A stretch of 64,000 nt of DNA from Helicostylum pulchrum (Eukaryota > Mucoromycota > Mucoromycetes > Mucorales > Mucoraceae). The position numbers and the translations under genes were made by a program. Below the pieces are notes generated by a model, which worked only from the letters and a program-made list of their open reading frames with translations, was not told the origin of the DNA and ran no database searches. The DNA lies in assembly GCA_025677825.1 (NCBI GenBank), contig JAIXMO010000029.1, forward strand, positions 62,001 through 126,000, read 5' to 3'. Position 1 is the first letter of the stretch. Each line of letters begins with the position of its first letter. Shown piece by piece: positions 24,207 to 35,213 of the stretch.

Positions 24207-25316
24207 ATGCGTACAATTCGAGGATTACAGATAACATCTATTGTTGTCTTGTCACCTGTACTGCTTATTTTAATCTCACTTATTTCGATACTCTTCATTT
24301 CTATTTACTCTTACCTGGTATCGATTGTATCAACACAATCGCTGGTAAGAACCTCGGCCGATATGATTATCTTACAACAACAGCAGCAACAGTATCAGCG
24401 CACTTTCAATAATAAGCAAGCAAAACGATTTCGATGCTTTCCCAAGCTGAGGCCATCACCATTGACTTGGTGTGCTATTATAATTGCATATGCATTATAT
24501 ATTTTGTTAAAGGTAAGAAGAATTTTTTTTTATTTTAAAACAGTGTCCCTCCCCCTCCTATTGTGTTGTAAAGGAAAATTTTTCCCTTGCTGGGGTTATT
24601 TAAGCGCAGTACTAAAATTGTAAAAAATTTATTAAAAAAAAAAAATATAGAAAACGAGAGATAAAAAGAAACAACAAGTAGAACAAGTGGAAATAGAACC
24701 GATTACGATAAAATCAAATAAAAAGAGATCAAAGCGTCGAAAAGTATTAAAGAAAGCACACCAAAAAGCAGCAGTGAAAAAAAGAGAGAGATCCGTTTCA
24801 ATTTCATCATCTATTGAAGAAACTGTAAATACACCACCAGATTTAGGAAACGATGAAACGGAATGGACCACCAAGAAAAAAATTGTAAATAAGCATTGTT
24901 TTCCTTCCTGTATAACAACAACAACAACACCATTTGAAAATACAAAAGTTGATTTACATTTACCTTCACCGGAAATCACACCTATTCAAAGTGAGGATGA
25001 ACAACAGTTATTACCTTCATCTCCATTACTATCAGAGAGACACAATTGGTATTCACCATTTATAACTGGCTTGGATTTGGATATTATACCGAAATTACCT
25101 CTTGATCCCTTTTTATTATTTACTACAAATCATTTTAAATCTACAACTACTACAACTACAACAACAATACCCGACATACATCAACAGCAGCAATCTCGTA
25201 TCAAATTACTTGAAATTCATCCATTCATTCCTTCTCCATCATCATCTATTCATACTCATCATGCCTATGGTACCATTGGCGATAAAAGGAAAATTAATAT
25301 TTGTGGCCACAAGTAA
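24207..25316 (+). CDS. Unassigned membrane protein with two N-terminal hydrophobic segments
   Basis: Two exons, 24207-24512 and 24651-25316 (intron 138 nt, longer than most here), give 323 residues. A strongly hydrophobic stretch at about residues 8-40 (ISLISILFISIYSYLV core) and a second at about 86-102 (WCAIIIAYALYILL) look like membrane helices separated by a Gln-rich, basic loop. After the intron comes a highly basic stretch (KKRSKRRKVLKKAHQKA), then Ser/Thr/Pro-rich low complexity with TTT and QQQ runs to the end. No family is recognised. The tail would face the cytosol by the positive-inside rule. It ends 184 bp from the convergent EF3 gene. Confidence 0.7.
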
Positions 25317-25500
25317 TTAAAAAAATAAAAATAAAAAACTATCATATGCTATTCCAGTATATGTTGAATTATAATAGTCAGCGTATAAACCACTGTTACA
25401 AATTTAAGCTCGTGGGGGGGGGGATCGACAGGGATTATATTTAAAAAGTGTAGGACAAAAAATAGTTTAATTAATAAAAAAAAAAAAAACCCACAAAAAT

Positions 25501-28500
25501 TTACAACTCTTCGTCAGTAGTGAAAACTTCTTCACCGCGTTTACGACGTTCCATACGATCCTTCTTCTTCTTTCGAAGTTCCTTGGAAGACAACTTCTTC
25601 TTCTTTTGAACTGCCTTGACCGTATTACCTTGACCATCCACTTGATCTTCAGCGTCTTCTTCCTTTACTGCAGTAGTACCATTACCAGAGACCCAGTTGT
25701 GACCGGAGGGAGTCAATCTACCGGCATCCACCATCCAGACTTCGGTACATAACGCCTCGGTAAATTCACGGTTGTGAGTAACGATAACTACACCACCACC
25801 AAACGCCTTGATAGCTAAAGCAAGGGCACCAAGCGATTCACGGTCCAAGTAATTGGTAGGTTCATCAAGCACCAACATATGAGGCCTGTTCCACATGGCA
25901 GCACCCACCACCAGCTTGACCTTTTGACCACCGGACAAACCACGAATACGAGAATGCGTAGCGAACTCAGCCTCCAATCCAACATCCGTTAAATGTTTTT
26001 CAATTTCTTTGGAAGTCAAAGGACGATTAAGTCCCATCTTGGCAGCCTCAGCAGAATCGACCTCTGCAATCTTCTTTCCGAACCCCATATCCTCAAGCTT
26101 TTGACGAGAGATCCAAGTATTGTCAACAGAGGAACGACCTACCCAAGAACACTCGTACTCGTAAGACTGTTTAAGCTTTCGACGGCCTACAAGCTCTTCA
26201 ATCACGCGCTTCTCGCCGTCAATAACAAATACTTGCTGCATCACCTTTTCGTTGGCTTCGCCGTGCATGCGGTCGTTCTTGTCAAGCTCTTCACGGTCTT
26301 CACCGGTAGCGTAACGCCATTGGATGTACTCGTTGGGTGTAGAGTCCAGGTGCTTTTCAATATGGTGGAACGCGTGTTGGGCGACATAGGCAATGCGCAA
26401 GTTGGGGTGCTTCCAGACAGTACCGGCATCCGCTTCAATCTCGCCAGTTAGTAACTTGATCAAGGTAGACTTACCCGCACCGTTGGGGCCAATGACAGCG
26501 ACACGAGAGGCAAGAGAGCACTGCATAGAGATATCGAGTAATTGTTTCTTTTCAGATCCGGGGTATTGGAAATCGACATTCTTCATCTTCAAGATGGCAC
26601 GCTCCTTGGTCTTGATACCTTCAAGGAACCCGGGTTCAGGGAATGCGAAAGAGATTTGTGTAGCTTCCAAAGAGTAATAAGACGCGGCACGAGGCACTTT
26701 TTTAACAAATTCAGATAGGTTACCGCTGTACCGTTTCAACTTGTAGTTGGGCTCATAATGAATGATATCAGAGCAAACGTGGTCGAGGAAACCAGAGTCG
26801 TGAGAGACGATAATGGAGGTAACAGTCTTGAGACCCAAGAGATAGTTTTCTAACCAGGCAACATTGACTACATCCAAGTGATTGGTAGGTTCGTCCAACA
26901 ACAATATATCGGCGTTCATCAACATGGCACGCGCAAGAGCTAGCTTCATCTTCCAGCCACCAGAGAGTGCACCAATAGCCATCTTGGTTACCATCAGTTC
27001 AGAGAACCCGTATTCGAGAAGGATACGCTTGACCTCGGCGGGGTCCTTGGTTTCAACACCGCTAGAGGAAAGAATGAATTCAACAAGAGGTGTATCTGCT
27101 TCTGAACCATCAATATCGTGCTCAACATACACAGTCTTGAGCTCAGAACGAGGAGGGAACCCCTCGACTTGTTCGTTGGCAATAGCACGCATCAAGGTAG
27201 ACTTACCACATCCGTTTGCACCACAAAGACCATACCTACGCCCACGTTTCAAGCGAAGCGCAGTACGGTTCAAAAGGATCTTGGCACCGTAGGCAAGCGA
27301 GAACTCACAATTACAAAGGTCCTCACCTTCATCTTCTTCTTCCTCCAAGTCTTTAGGCGTCACGGCTTCCTCACACTTGTTCAAAGCAGCAAAGGCAAGG
27401 TTCTCGGCATCGGAAGCGTTGTAAAAGGATTTGGCGTAAGGAGCTAAAGCATCGATCCAGACGTTCTTGAAAAAGTTCTTGGCGACACAGAGAGCAAGAG
27501 CGACTCCGTTCATGTACTTGACCGTAGGTTGGAAGGCGGCGTCCAGGTCACACGGTAAGAGGTTGGCAATGGAGGATTCGACTTTAGCTTGCTTTTGAAC
27601 CTTGGTGAAGACCTCGGTAGGGGGGTTACCAACACGTTGAAGCGTAGCAAGAGCCTTTTTGACAACGCCACGGCATTCGGGGTCAGCGACAACGTCTTGC
27701 ACCTTTTCAAGAGCAGGTAGCAAAAGAGGTAAAAAGGGAGCTGCGACGTCGGGGTCGTCTACAAGTTTAGACATGTTGTCAATGATCAACGCAGCCTTAC
27801 GCTTAATAGCAGTTTGACGCTCGTTTAAGCCACGGCCCAAGAGGGGGACCATGATGGACAGCGTAGCCGAATCAACTTCTTGCACAAAAGTAGTAGCGCC
27901 CAGCAAGTGGATGGTTTCCGGCACGTTTTCAGGGTGATTAATACATCCGATGACCGCAGGGATAAAACGCTCAATATCCTTGTTCTCGATTAATTTACAG
28001 ATAGCCGCCATTGTTTCTGTAGCTTGCTTTTTAACGTCCACTTTAGTGTCCCACATGCAGTCAGAGACAGCAGGGATTACGTCGGGAATAGCCACAAAGA
28101 ACTCGGTAGGGTGATGGTGCGTGAGGTGGGTAAGAAGCTCAAGTGCAAGTTTCTTGGTTTGCCATTTGCAAGAGTTGCCGAGACCCGCTAGGATAAGTGG
28201 GACGAGGAGGGTGCAGGCGTGGGGGTTGATCTTTTCAACCATGTGACGAGCTGCGTCACCAGAGGCCGTCTTGATAGCAGCGTCTTTGTGGGATTGAAGG
28301 TCAAGCAAGGTGCTTAAAAATGGAATCACAAAGGGCTCTACTTGGTGGTCAAGGTTGTTGCTCAGTAAAGCGTCAATAGCAGCAATAGCGCCAAGGCGTG
28401 TAGCAGTACTGCTCTTCTTGTTGGTGAGGTCCTTGGTAAGTGACTGGATAATGTTACCGTTGACGAGAGAGAGTACACCAGTAGCGGTTACAGCAGCAGC

Positions 28501-28668
28501 AAGGTCCTTGGCAGAGGCGGATCTGGATTCTGTAACAGAGAGCTGAGTAAGGATTGTCTTGAGGTTTTCAAGGTCGCTTGAGGATGAGCTTGAAATAGGT
28601 GCACTGCTCATCTTTTTGGATTTAAGGTCAGATTGAGTCTGGTTGTTTTGAGCAGCAGTTACAGCCAT
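25501..28668 (-). CDS. YEF3: Translation elongation factor 3 (eEF3)
   Basis: Fungal-type ribosomal ATPase that helps release deacylated tRNA from the E site and promotes late translocation. Intronless, 1055 residues, near the 1044 of yeast. HEAT repeats fill about residues 30-330, then the four-helix bundle. ABC1 has Walker A GANGCGKST (about 482), signature LSGGWKMKLALARAM (about 570) and Walker B LLLDEPTNHLD (about 590). ABC2 has Walker A GPNGAGKST (about 727), a long chromodomain-like insertion, signature LSGGQKVKLVVGAAM (about 910) and Walker B LVLDEPTNYLD (about 930). The lysine-rich C-terminus (KKKKLSSKELRKKKKDR) is typical. Base composition is clearly more GC-rich and codon-biased than neighbours, as expected for a very highly expressed gene. 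Confidence 0.97.
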   Translation of the reverse strand: MAVTAAQNNQTQSDLKSKKMSSAPISSSSSSDLENLKTILTQLSVTESRSASAKDLAAAVTATGVLSLVNGNIIQSLTKDLTNKKSSTATRLGAIAAIDALLSNNLDHQVEPFVIPFLSTLLDLQSHKDAAIKTASGDAARHMVEKINPHACTLLVPLILAGLGNSCKWQTKKLALELLTHLTHHHPTEFFVAIPDVIPAVSDCMWDTKVDVKKQATETMAAICKLIENKDIERFIPAVIGCINHPENVPETIHLLGATTFVQEVDSATLSIMVPLLGRGLNERQTAIKRKAALIIDNMSKLVDDPDVAAPFLPLLLPALEKVQDVVADPECRGVVKKALATLQRVGNPPTEVFTKVQKQAKVESSIANLLPCDLDAAFQPTVKYMNGVALALCVAKNFFKNVWIDALAPYAKSFYNASDAENLAFAALNKCEEAVTPKDLEEEEDEGEDLCNCEFSLAYGAKILLNRTALRLKRGRRYGLCGANGCGKSTLMRAIANEQVEGFPPRSELKTVYVEHDIDGSEADTPLVEFILSSSGVETKDPAEVKRILLEYGFSELMVTKMAIGALSGGWKMKLALARAMLMNADILLLDEPTNHLDVVNVAWLENYLLGLKTVTSIIVSHDSGFLDHVCSDIIHYEPNYKLKRYSGNLSEFVKKVPRAASYYSLEATQISFAFPEPGFLEGIKTKERAILKMKNVDFQYPGSEKKQLLDISMQCSLASRVAVIGPNGAGKSTLIKLLTGEIEADAGTVWKHPNLRIAYVAQHAFHHIEKHLDSTPNEYIQWRYATGEDREELDKNDRMHGEANEKVMQQVFVIDGEKRVIEELVGRRKLKQSYEYECSWVGRSSVDNTWISRQKLEDMGFGKKIAEVDSAEAAKMGLNRPLTSKEIEKHLTDVGLEAEFATHSRIRGLSGGQKVKLVVGAAMWNRPHMLVLDEPTNYLDRESLGALALAIKAFGGGVVIVTHNREFTEALCTEVWMVDAGRLTPSGHNWVSGNGTTAVKEEDAEDQVDGQGNTVKAVQKKKKLSSKELRKKKKDRMERRKRGEEVFTTDEEL

Positions 28669-29519
28669 TGTTTCTTCTTTCTTTTTTGTTAGCGTAAAGG
28701 AGGTTTAAAGGTTGTATAAAAATGTTCTTTTTACGAAAAAAAAAAAGGGGATGTTTATTTTTTGGAGTAGGAAAAAAGAAAAAGGGCAGGTTTTTTTATG
28801 AATTAAACAGTTTTGTACCCTGACTAGTTTAGCTCCGATTTGGGTTTTATAATACAATTTATACAAGAGGCGGGACGCTAATATGGACCCGTCACTTGAA
28901 TATGTAAGCCAATGAGTATGCAATGAGGTTTAAACTAAGGTGGCAAAGCATAATTTACCTGGATTTTTTAATTAAAAAAAAAAAACGTTGTCAATTTATT
29001 AGCTTCTTTGTTTGTTTACTATAAGAGAGAGGGAGATTTTTATCATTTAATTTTGTAACACATGAAAAATATATACATGTATTTTTTTTATTAGTTAAGC
29101 CAATATCCCCTTAGAAAAAGTTGTACAGGAGTTAACAATGCAAATTTGTTTCAGCGAGGCAGGTATATTTGTGTAGTCGAGAGGATACTTTTGTTCAGCT
29201 TCGAGATCTGCATTAAAGAGATATGTGGGTCAAACCTAGATTACAAATAAAAACAATGTTTATTCCTAATCTCGTCTTTTTTAACTAAAATTACACGGAC
29301 TTTTCACTTAAACTCTTCATTGTTTGAATTTCAGGAACCCCTCCTTACTACTCATTCAGAAAGATTTCTTTGAAAAGTGTATTTACCAAATTTTTTTTTT
29401 TTTTTTGCTTGTAGTCCCAAACTAATTATGGTGGTTTATTTATAGTGTACTTTTTATTTTGGAATTGAAATAGATAAGCATTATTAAAAAAGAAAAATAA
29501 GAAAAGCGAGCTGCGGATA

Positions 29520-30360
29520 ACGAGTTCATCATACACTGGTATGTAATTAACATTGTGCTTCACCTCGGGGAGTGATTTTTAAGCTATCTGTTAACGAGCT
29601 AGGTGCCAAGGTGGAGAACTCTCTCGGAGGGAACGGTTGTACATTCTTTGAGTAGCGATATGTGATTGTCTCAATCTATGGTGATGACCATAACTGTTTG
29701 CTGTGGTACGGCTCGCGAGCAGTCTGCTTGTTCAATTGTATTACAAACGCCCGCGAACATTGCTTTAATAAAAAATCTCCCAGACAGAGGTCACTGTGGC
29801 TGTTTGTGGATCCTGTTTTGCTTCAAAAGATACTTCATCTGAACATTTTGAAATTAGTGTCATATCGGCAGCCTTGTCGAAAATAGCATCAAGTACATCA
29901 GCATTGGTTTGATACCGGATTGTTGACGTTAGTAGATTGATCATATATTAGCAAATCGTAAAAGTTCAGGCGGGTAATAATCGCGGCATTGTATCTTATT
30001 TCCGCATTGGATTATTCCCCAGACGTTCCAAACAGTACTTATGTAAAAGAATCATCATTCAGGTATAATCTCCAATAAGCTCAAATATCTTCCTGATCGT
30101 TGATAACAGGTTCAGAAGGTTCAGTAACCTTTAAGTATACTTGTGACGGAGATTCTTGTCCTTCCTTTTTCTTTTTTCTTTGTATTGCTTGTAAAGATGT
30201 TATCGCTGTTATTGTCTTTTTTTTTTTATTGAAAGATGTTGAACAGCCATCTCCTTGTGTGTTCATAAAATTTTGAGCATTGAAAGTTTCAAAGCTGGCG
30301 ATTGATTGGCAATTGATTGACGGGGAGAGGATAGTGAAGGAACAGCGCAAACTTTCAATA
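29520..30360 (-). pseudogene. Decayed protein-coding remnant
   Basis: On the minus strand several protein-like pieces occur one after another but in different frames and with stops. One frame near 30081-30350 ends in a piece containing SPSQVYLKVTEPSEPVINDQ. A second, near 29790-29950, contains NADVLDAIFDKAADMTLISK, and others follow at about 29640-29790. The base composition is richer in G+C than the flanks. This pattern fits an old gene or transposon open frame broken by indels. No family is recognised and the order of pieces could be chance, so confidence is low. Confidence 0.3.
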
Positions 30361-30699
30361 AAGTATCACGAGTGTTCGCTAGGATGCGTTCGGATTAGAA
30401 CGAAACAAAAAGTAAATTTGTGATATTTTTTTGGGGTACATGTACCTTTATCATAAGCTTATTTTTTTCTTTCTTTTATGTCTTTACAAAAGGATACGGT
30501 CCTTCCTAAAGCAACCGCAGGGCACAAGCTAGCATAAGTCCATGAGATCCGCTAAATTTACTTTTTTTCAGCTCTTAATAAAATACAGCATAATAAATGA
30601 ATATATAATATAAATTCTATTAAAATGTACACATATAAAAAAAAACTTACGCGTGGTATGCATTGTAAAGGAAAAGAGGAAGAAAAATGATTTATCTAC

Positions 30700-30912
30700 T
30701 CTAAAAAATAATGACGGGATAAATGCATCTTGGACAGATAAAATGGGCGGTCACTTTTATATGTGTGGCATATTTAATCATTTTGATTGTTCTGCACTTG
30801 TTTCATACAAAAAAAAAAACGCTGTGACATTTTTGCTAACCGTCTGTTTAACTTTTGGTTTTTGTAAAAGTTGTTCATCTTTTTTTTTTTTGGGTGATTC
30901 AATCCTCTTTAA
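30700..30912 (-). repeat. Dispersed repeat, copy inverted relative to 39217-39430
   Basis: Several blocks match the reverse complement of 39217-39430 in the same order: an exact 18-bp block TGATTCAATCCTCTTTAA at about 30895-30912, a CATTTTTGC-AACC block near 30830 and an ACTTGTTT block near 30800. The partner copy contains a partly open frame, so both are probably remains of one mobile or multicopy gene. Confidence 0.55.
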
Positions 30913-31142
30913 GCTCGATATTTTTATTATTAAGAACACCGTTACTCTACACATGAATAATATTCTAAAGTAAAAACATTGACAAGAAAAAGGTGTGAAA
31001 ACTTTTTGAAAAATAAAAAAAGCAGTGAGTCGCGAAATCGAATCTGCGCGAAGGTGATAAAATAAAATTTAAAACACTATTGCGAGAAAAACAAAAAATC
31101 TTCCCGCATAAATTTAAAGTTTTGTGTCATTCTAATCCAGAC

Positions 31143-32518
31143 GCACCTTAAGTAATGAAAAATTGAAAAGGGATGCAGTATAAACCAAATAAAGTGAGCC
31201 TAAAGATACGTTTTAAGTCCTATCTATCATAGCCCATGGTTTTTAAATGCATTGTTATGTGGTATTATAGTAAATAGCTTTGTACTATTTTAATTGACAT
31301 CAATAAAAAAATTAATAGAATTCAACATCATTTTAATGTTTGAGCTCTTGTAGAAAACGGTACACATTATATTTTCTTGTACAATAACTTGAGTGAGTTC
31401 CAGAACTATTGAAAGTATTACAATACATTGTTTTTCATCCATTATCCTATTAAAGACGCGTCTTTTTAAGTAAACGTTTAGAAGTAACTTCTAAAAAAGG
31501 CAATCGAAATAAGGTGTTTTCTTTGTGTAATTGAACGTCAGGAAATGATTCTTTTTTTCAAGTTACTTTGTAAAAGTTACTCCCTAGAATGTTGTCTTTA
31601 ATATCAAATATTAGAAACAGCTTGTTGTTTCATATCTTTTTCGATTTTTTTTATTTATTTTTCGGTCGGCCATTTTGATCATTTTTGATCATTTTGGTGG
31701 GTCAACCCCTTTTGTATTTTTGTAGTTATTTTTAAATTACTCCTGATCCGGCTTGACTTCTTTGTCAAAAAACATTTATAACAAAGTGCTCTTTTAGGCG
31801 TATTTAACCCATCTAAACTTATATTTTTAATAAAAATAGTGATCGAGTAATCACTGTTTTAGACGTTTTTTTTTCGCTAAAATTTGAGTTAAACGGTCCT
31901 TAAAATAGCGATTTCTTTAAAGCGCGTTTTCTCGCCCAGTTTTGGATATAGCATTTTTATTTGTACACATCCAATATATAATTTTGAAATATCTACATTC
32001 GGTGCTATAACCAAACACAGTAATAAAAAGCTACATTTTACGTAATCGCGAAGCTCTGAAAATGGTTACACGATGTTACACTAAAAAAGTGTATTTTTTT
32101 TACCCAAAAAAAAAACGTCTAAAACAGCGATTACTCTTTCAGTTTTTGCAGTAAAAGTATGATTTAAAATGGATTAGAAGCGTCTAAATGAGTTTAATAC
32201 CATGCATGTTTTTTCCATAAAGATAAAAAAATTGGATCCGGAGTAATTATAAAATAACCACAAAAACACAAGAGGGGTTGACCCCCAAAAATGAAAATCG
32301 AAAAAAAAACAAAAAAGTATGTTTTAAATTTTTTTATCAAAGATATAGTAAAACCAACTATTATGTACTAAAAAACTTGGGCCCAAAACGCATTTTCTGT
32401 TTCTTTAAAAAATAAAAACCAATATTTATTATAACTGCTAATTTTGGCAGTGATATCTAATGTGAGCGATTATTTAAACTCAGGGATCTCAGGGAGCTTT
32501 TTTTTTTTAGCAGTGATT
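31143..32518 (+). repeat. 1.3 kb dispersed foldback repeat, copy 2
   Basis: Second copy of the element at 905-2265, same orientation. Inverted arms are kept: 31679-31741 with 32242-32300, and 31841-31875 with 32101-32143. The centre contains CGCGTTTTCTCGCCCAGTTTTGG as in copy 1. The copies differ by scattered substitutions and small indels, so they are not a recent duplication. The flanks of the two copies are unrelated, which supports independent insertion. Confidence 0.75.
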
Positions 32519-33635
32519 ATTCACTGTTTGATGTAAAGGGTCTGTTCTATAAGAGTATTTCAGATATAAGGGTGTATTTCTTCCATACTTTGGCCATCCT
32601 CAATTAGAGATGGTACTGTATAGCTATAAAGATGAAGATAGTTAGCTATAAAATTATTTTTAGCAAAGTAGATAAATCGTGCAAAAAAATGGAAAGTAAT
32701 ACAAATTAGACGTAACTAGTTTCCCTTTCCCTGCGTTTTATTCGTATTTATACAGTGTAGTTACCTACTTTTATCCCTTTATGTACCCCACAGAGACATC
32801 AATAATATAAATTATATTTTGATACAAGATATAGTAATACTACTATAGAAAGTATGAAAAAAAAGGAGCAAGTAAAAGTAGGCTCCTCAGGAGTTTCAGG
32901 TATGTTTTTTTCCCTTTTATGATTAGACGTCGCTGCGCCTCATTTACTGTGAGTATATAAGCAACGCCTTTTACCTTTTTTCCCTTTTTTTTTCTTTTCT
33001 TCTTTGGCTACGCCGAGGACTACCACACAGCGCTTTGGGTACGCTTTATCGCCCGTGAGTAGGCCAGACACGTAGTCTGCGCGAAGTAATGTGGTCTTGG
33101 AAGTTACCTAGCAACAGGACATCGGCAAAGGGGAAGATATCCTTAGATGGGTCACCCCTATGCACAGCTCAAGTGGTTTACCACGGCCATCTTGTGCCAA
33201 TCATGTAAGAGTGAGAGTCGACGGCATCTTTTTAGGTGTCTTTTTTAGGATCTACCTTCTCGTGGTTGATTATGTTAATCATTATAACTAAACAGTTATT
33301 TTGAGAGCTAAAAGGAGTTTCTTTACTTACTGCTTAAACAATAAATAAAAATGCTTTTGCCCAGTTGTTATTTTAAAAGTTTTAGGTTTTTTTTTCTCCA
33401 GTGTTTGTAAAAGTAGTTTTTTTTTAGGTAGATTCTGGACTAAAACATAATTTTAACACCACAACGGAATTTTAAAGAATTTTATTTTTCGGATTTATTT
33501 CTGCCCTGCAAGCAAGAAGGCGGATTTTTTTTACATTCTTTACTAATAGTCTCGTTAGATCATTCTTAAATTGATTACTTCTTTTCGTTATATATTACCC
33601 TACTTCCAAAACCAGCGGTATATACCAGTAAATAA
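32519..33635. other. Intergenic with a GC-richer island
   Basis: Mostly AT-rich. From 33005 to 33240 the composition becomes balanced, preceded at about 32953 by a TATATAAG box and a pyrimidine tract. No tRNA, 5S or spliceosomal RNA signature could be matched and no frame with an ATG is convincing. It might be an untranslated RNA locus or a coding remnant. Confidence 0.35.
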
Positions 33636-34562
33636 ATGAAGTTTCTCGCCCTTTCAGCCGTTGTTGCTTTGGTCGCTTGTGTCTCTGCCACACCTGCTGG
33701 GCACATGGCGTAAGTTGAAAAAATCTTAATGAAAATCCCCACAACTGACATTTATTTTGAACAGTTTGGCTAAGCGTACCAATATTGCCACTAACACAGT
33801 CGTTGTAAATGGCCATAGAATGGTTCAAATTGTTGATAATGCCGCTTCCGTTGAGACTGATACCGATGTTTCAATCAACGTAGTTACAGAAATCCATAGT
33901 GAAATATCATACGTTTGTAAGTATACTATAAATTATTTTTTACGCAAAAAAAAAACTAGTCAAGTACTCATCTCCTTTTTATTTTAGACGCTACCTCCGC
34001 TACTGACGTTTCTGGTATTATTGAAAGACTCAAGGAAGGTCTTGAGGATGCTGTTGACCCTTCAGCTTCTTTAACCAGATCTAAATCAAACACCAGTTCT
34101 TCCAGCAGTTCTTCCAGCGAATCCTCCAGCGATGCATCCAGCAGCTCTTCTAGCGAATCGTCTAGCGAATCTTCTAGCTCAAGCTCTGACTCCAGCTCTG
34201 ACTCTAGCTCAGATTCTAGCTTTAACACGGCTACTGACTCTAGCTCTGACACTGCTACTGACGCTACAAACGCTACTGATTCTTCTACTGACACTACTGA
34301 TTCTGCTACTAACGCTACTGATCCTGCCACTGAAGCTACCGACACTGCTACGGACGCTACGGACGCTACTGATCCTGCCACTGACACTAGCGACACTGCC
34401 GCTGCTAATCCCACCGATACTGCTGCTGCTAATCCCACCGATACTGCTGCTGCTAATCCCACCGATACTGCCGCTGCTAATCCTACCGATACTGCTGCTG
34501 CTAATCCTACCGATACTGCTGCTGCTAATCCCACCGATACTGCTGCTGCTAATCCCACTTAA
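33636..34562 (+). CDS. Secreted Ser/Thr-rich protein with Kex2 site and 8-residue repeats
   Basis: Three exons, 33636-33709, 33765-33916 and 33988-34562, give 266 residues. Residues 1-18 are a signal peptide (LSAVVALVACVSA core). A dibasic LAKR at 26-29 is a good Kex2-type processing site. A short globular part follows (about 30-95; IIERLKEGLEDAV helix), then Ser runs, then T/D/A-rich sequence, ending with seven copies of an 8-residue repeat DTAAANPT coded by a 24-bp tandem repeat. Such a region would be heavily O-glycosylated. No GPI signal or hydrophobic tail is seen; the protein ends inside the repeat. It is probably a cell-wall or extracellular protein. A TATA-like GGTATATACC sits just 15-25 bp before the ATG. 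Confidence 0.85.
34392..34559 (+). repeat. 24-bp tandem repeat, 7 copies, coding
   Basis: The unit GATACTGCTGCTGCTAATCC plus four bases repeats seven times in frame, coding DTAAANPT each time, right up to the stop codon. Copies differ only at silent third positions (GCT/GCC, CCC/CCT), so the protein repeat is kept while the DNA drifts. Copy number is likely to vary between strains. Confidence 0.9.
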
Positions 34563-35213
34563 TAACTGTGCGTTTAAAGCTAATACCTATGTAAATATCC
34601 TTAGACTTTTTTGAACCCCTTTTTAATTATAAAAAAATAAATATATCTAGAATATATTGTCACAAACAATATAGTTCATCGGCTGGCGGAACAACACTAG
34701 TATTGAATTGGTTCAATTGTAAAAACTCAGTTCAAAGACGGGTTTATAGATAAAGCGAAAGTCGCATTACCTCTAGTATTTCTAGCTCTTCCTCTAAAAT
34801 CGAAAGGGAACAGAACGGTGCAATGAATATTGCTTTAATTGCTTTTTTTCCCCTGTCCTTAACTAGAAGATGACAATTGTTTGTCACCTTTCAGAAGAGG
34901 TTATAATAATTCAAACAAGTATTAAAACTCAGAGACTTGTAATTTTTAGACTTGTACTTACAATTTTATTTAAGCAAGTTGTCGCTTGTAGTGAATAATA
35001 CACCAATCAGATAAAACTCCCTTGTTGAGGTAAATAATATTACTTGATTGGTTCCTTCTCGTGACGTATCAGGTAAGCTCTATAAAATGCATATTTCTTT
35101 TTATTTTATTTTTGTCCCTCCTTATTTGATCTAATCATTCTTAATTACCCTTGTTTTTTTAAAAAAAAGATTAACAATAACTAAAACTATTCATTATAAT
35201 ACAAGACAACTGG
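34563..35213. other. Intergenic, promoter side of the SPT2-like gene
   Basis: AT-rich with a few imperfect direct repeats around GACTTGTA (34935-34960). No gene is seen. Confidence 0.5.

Larger units (their letters stand above)
28669..31142. other. Gene-poor stretch with decayed coding remnants
   Basis: No intact gene is supportable. The first 250 bp are the EF3 promoter and leader. At 29520-30360 a GC-richer patch has broken coding-like frames on the minus strand (separate entry), and 30700-30912 matches 39217-39430 in inverse orientation (separate entry). Confidence 0.6.

Noticed and set aside
25993..27447. Several + strand open frames of 90-150 codons within the EF3 gene
   Set aside because: These are antisense shadows of a highly codon-biased gene.
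33050..33190. Minus-strand string containing RGDP...FADVLLLGN, resembling reverse transcriptase motifs
   Set aside because: The motif order and spacing do not match any reverse transcriptase and the frame is under 45 codons; probably chance.
33968..34558. 196-codon minus-strand frame with GLAAAVSV repeats
   Set aside because: It is the antisense of the 24-bp coding repeat and has no independent start or splice support.
34132..34614. 160-codon Leu-rich frame overlapping the secreted repeat protein
   Set aside because: It is a shadow of the repetitive Ser/Thr/Ala codons in another frame; the signal peptide and splice sites support the annotated frame.
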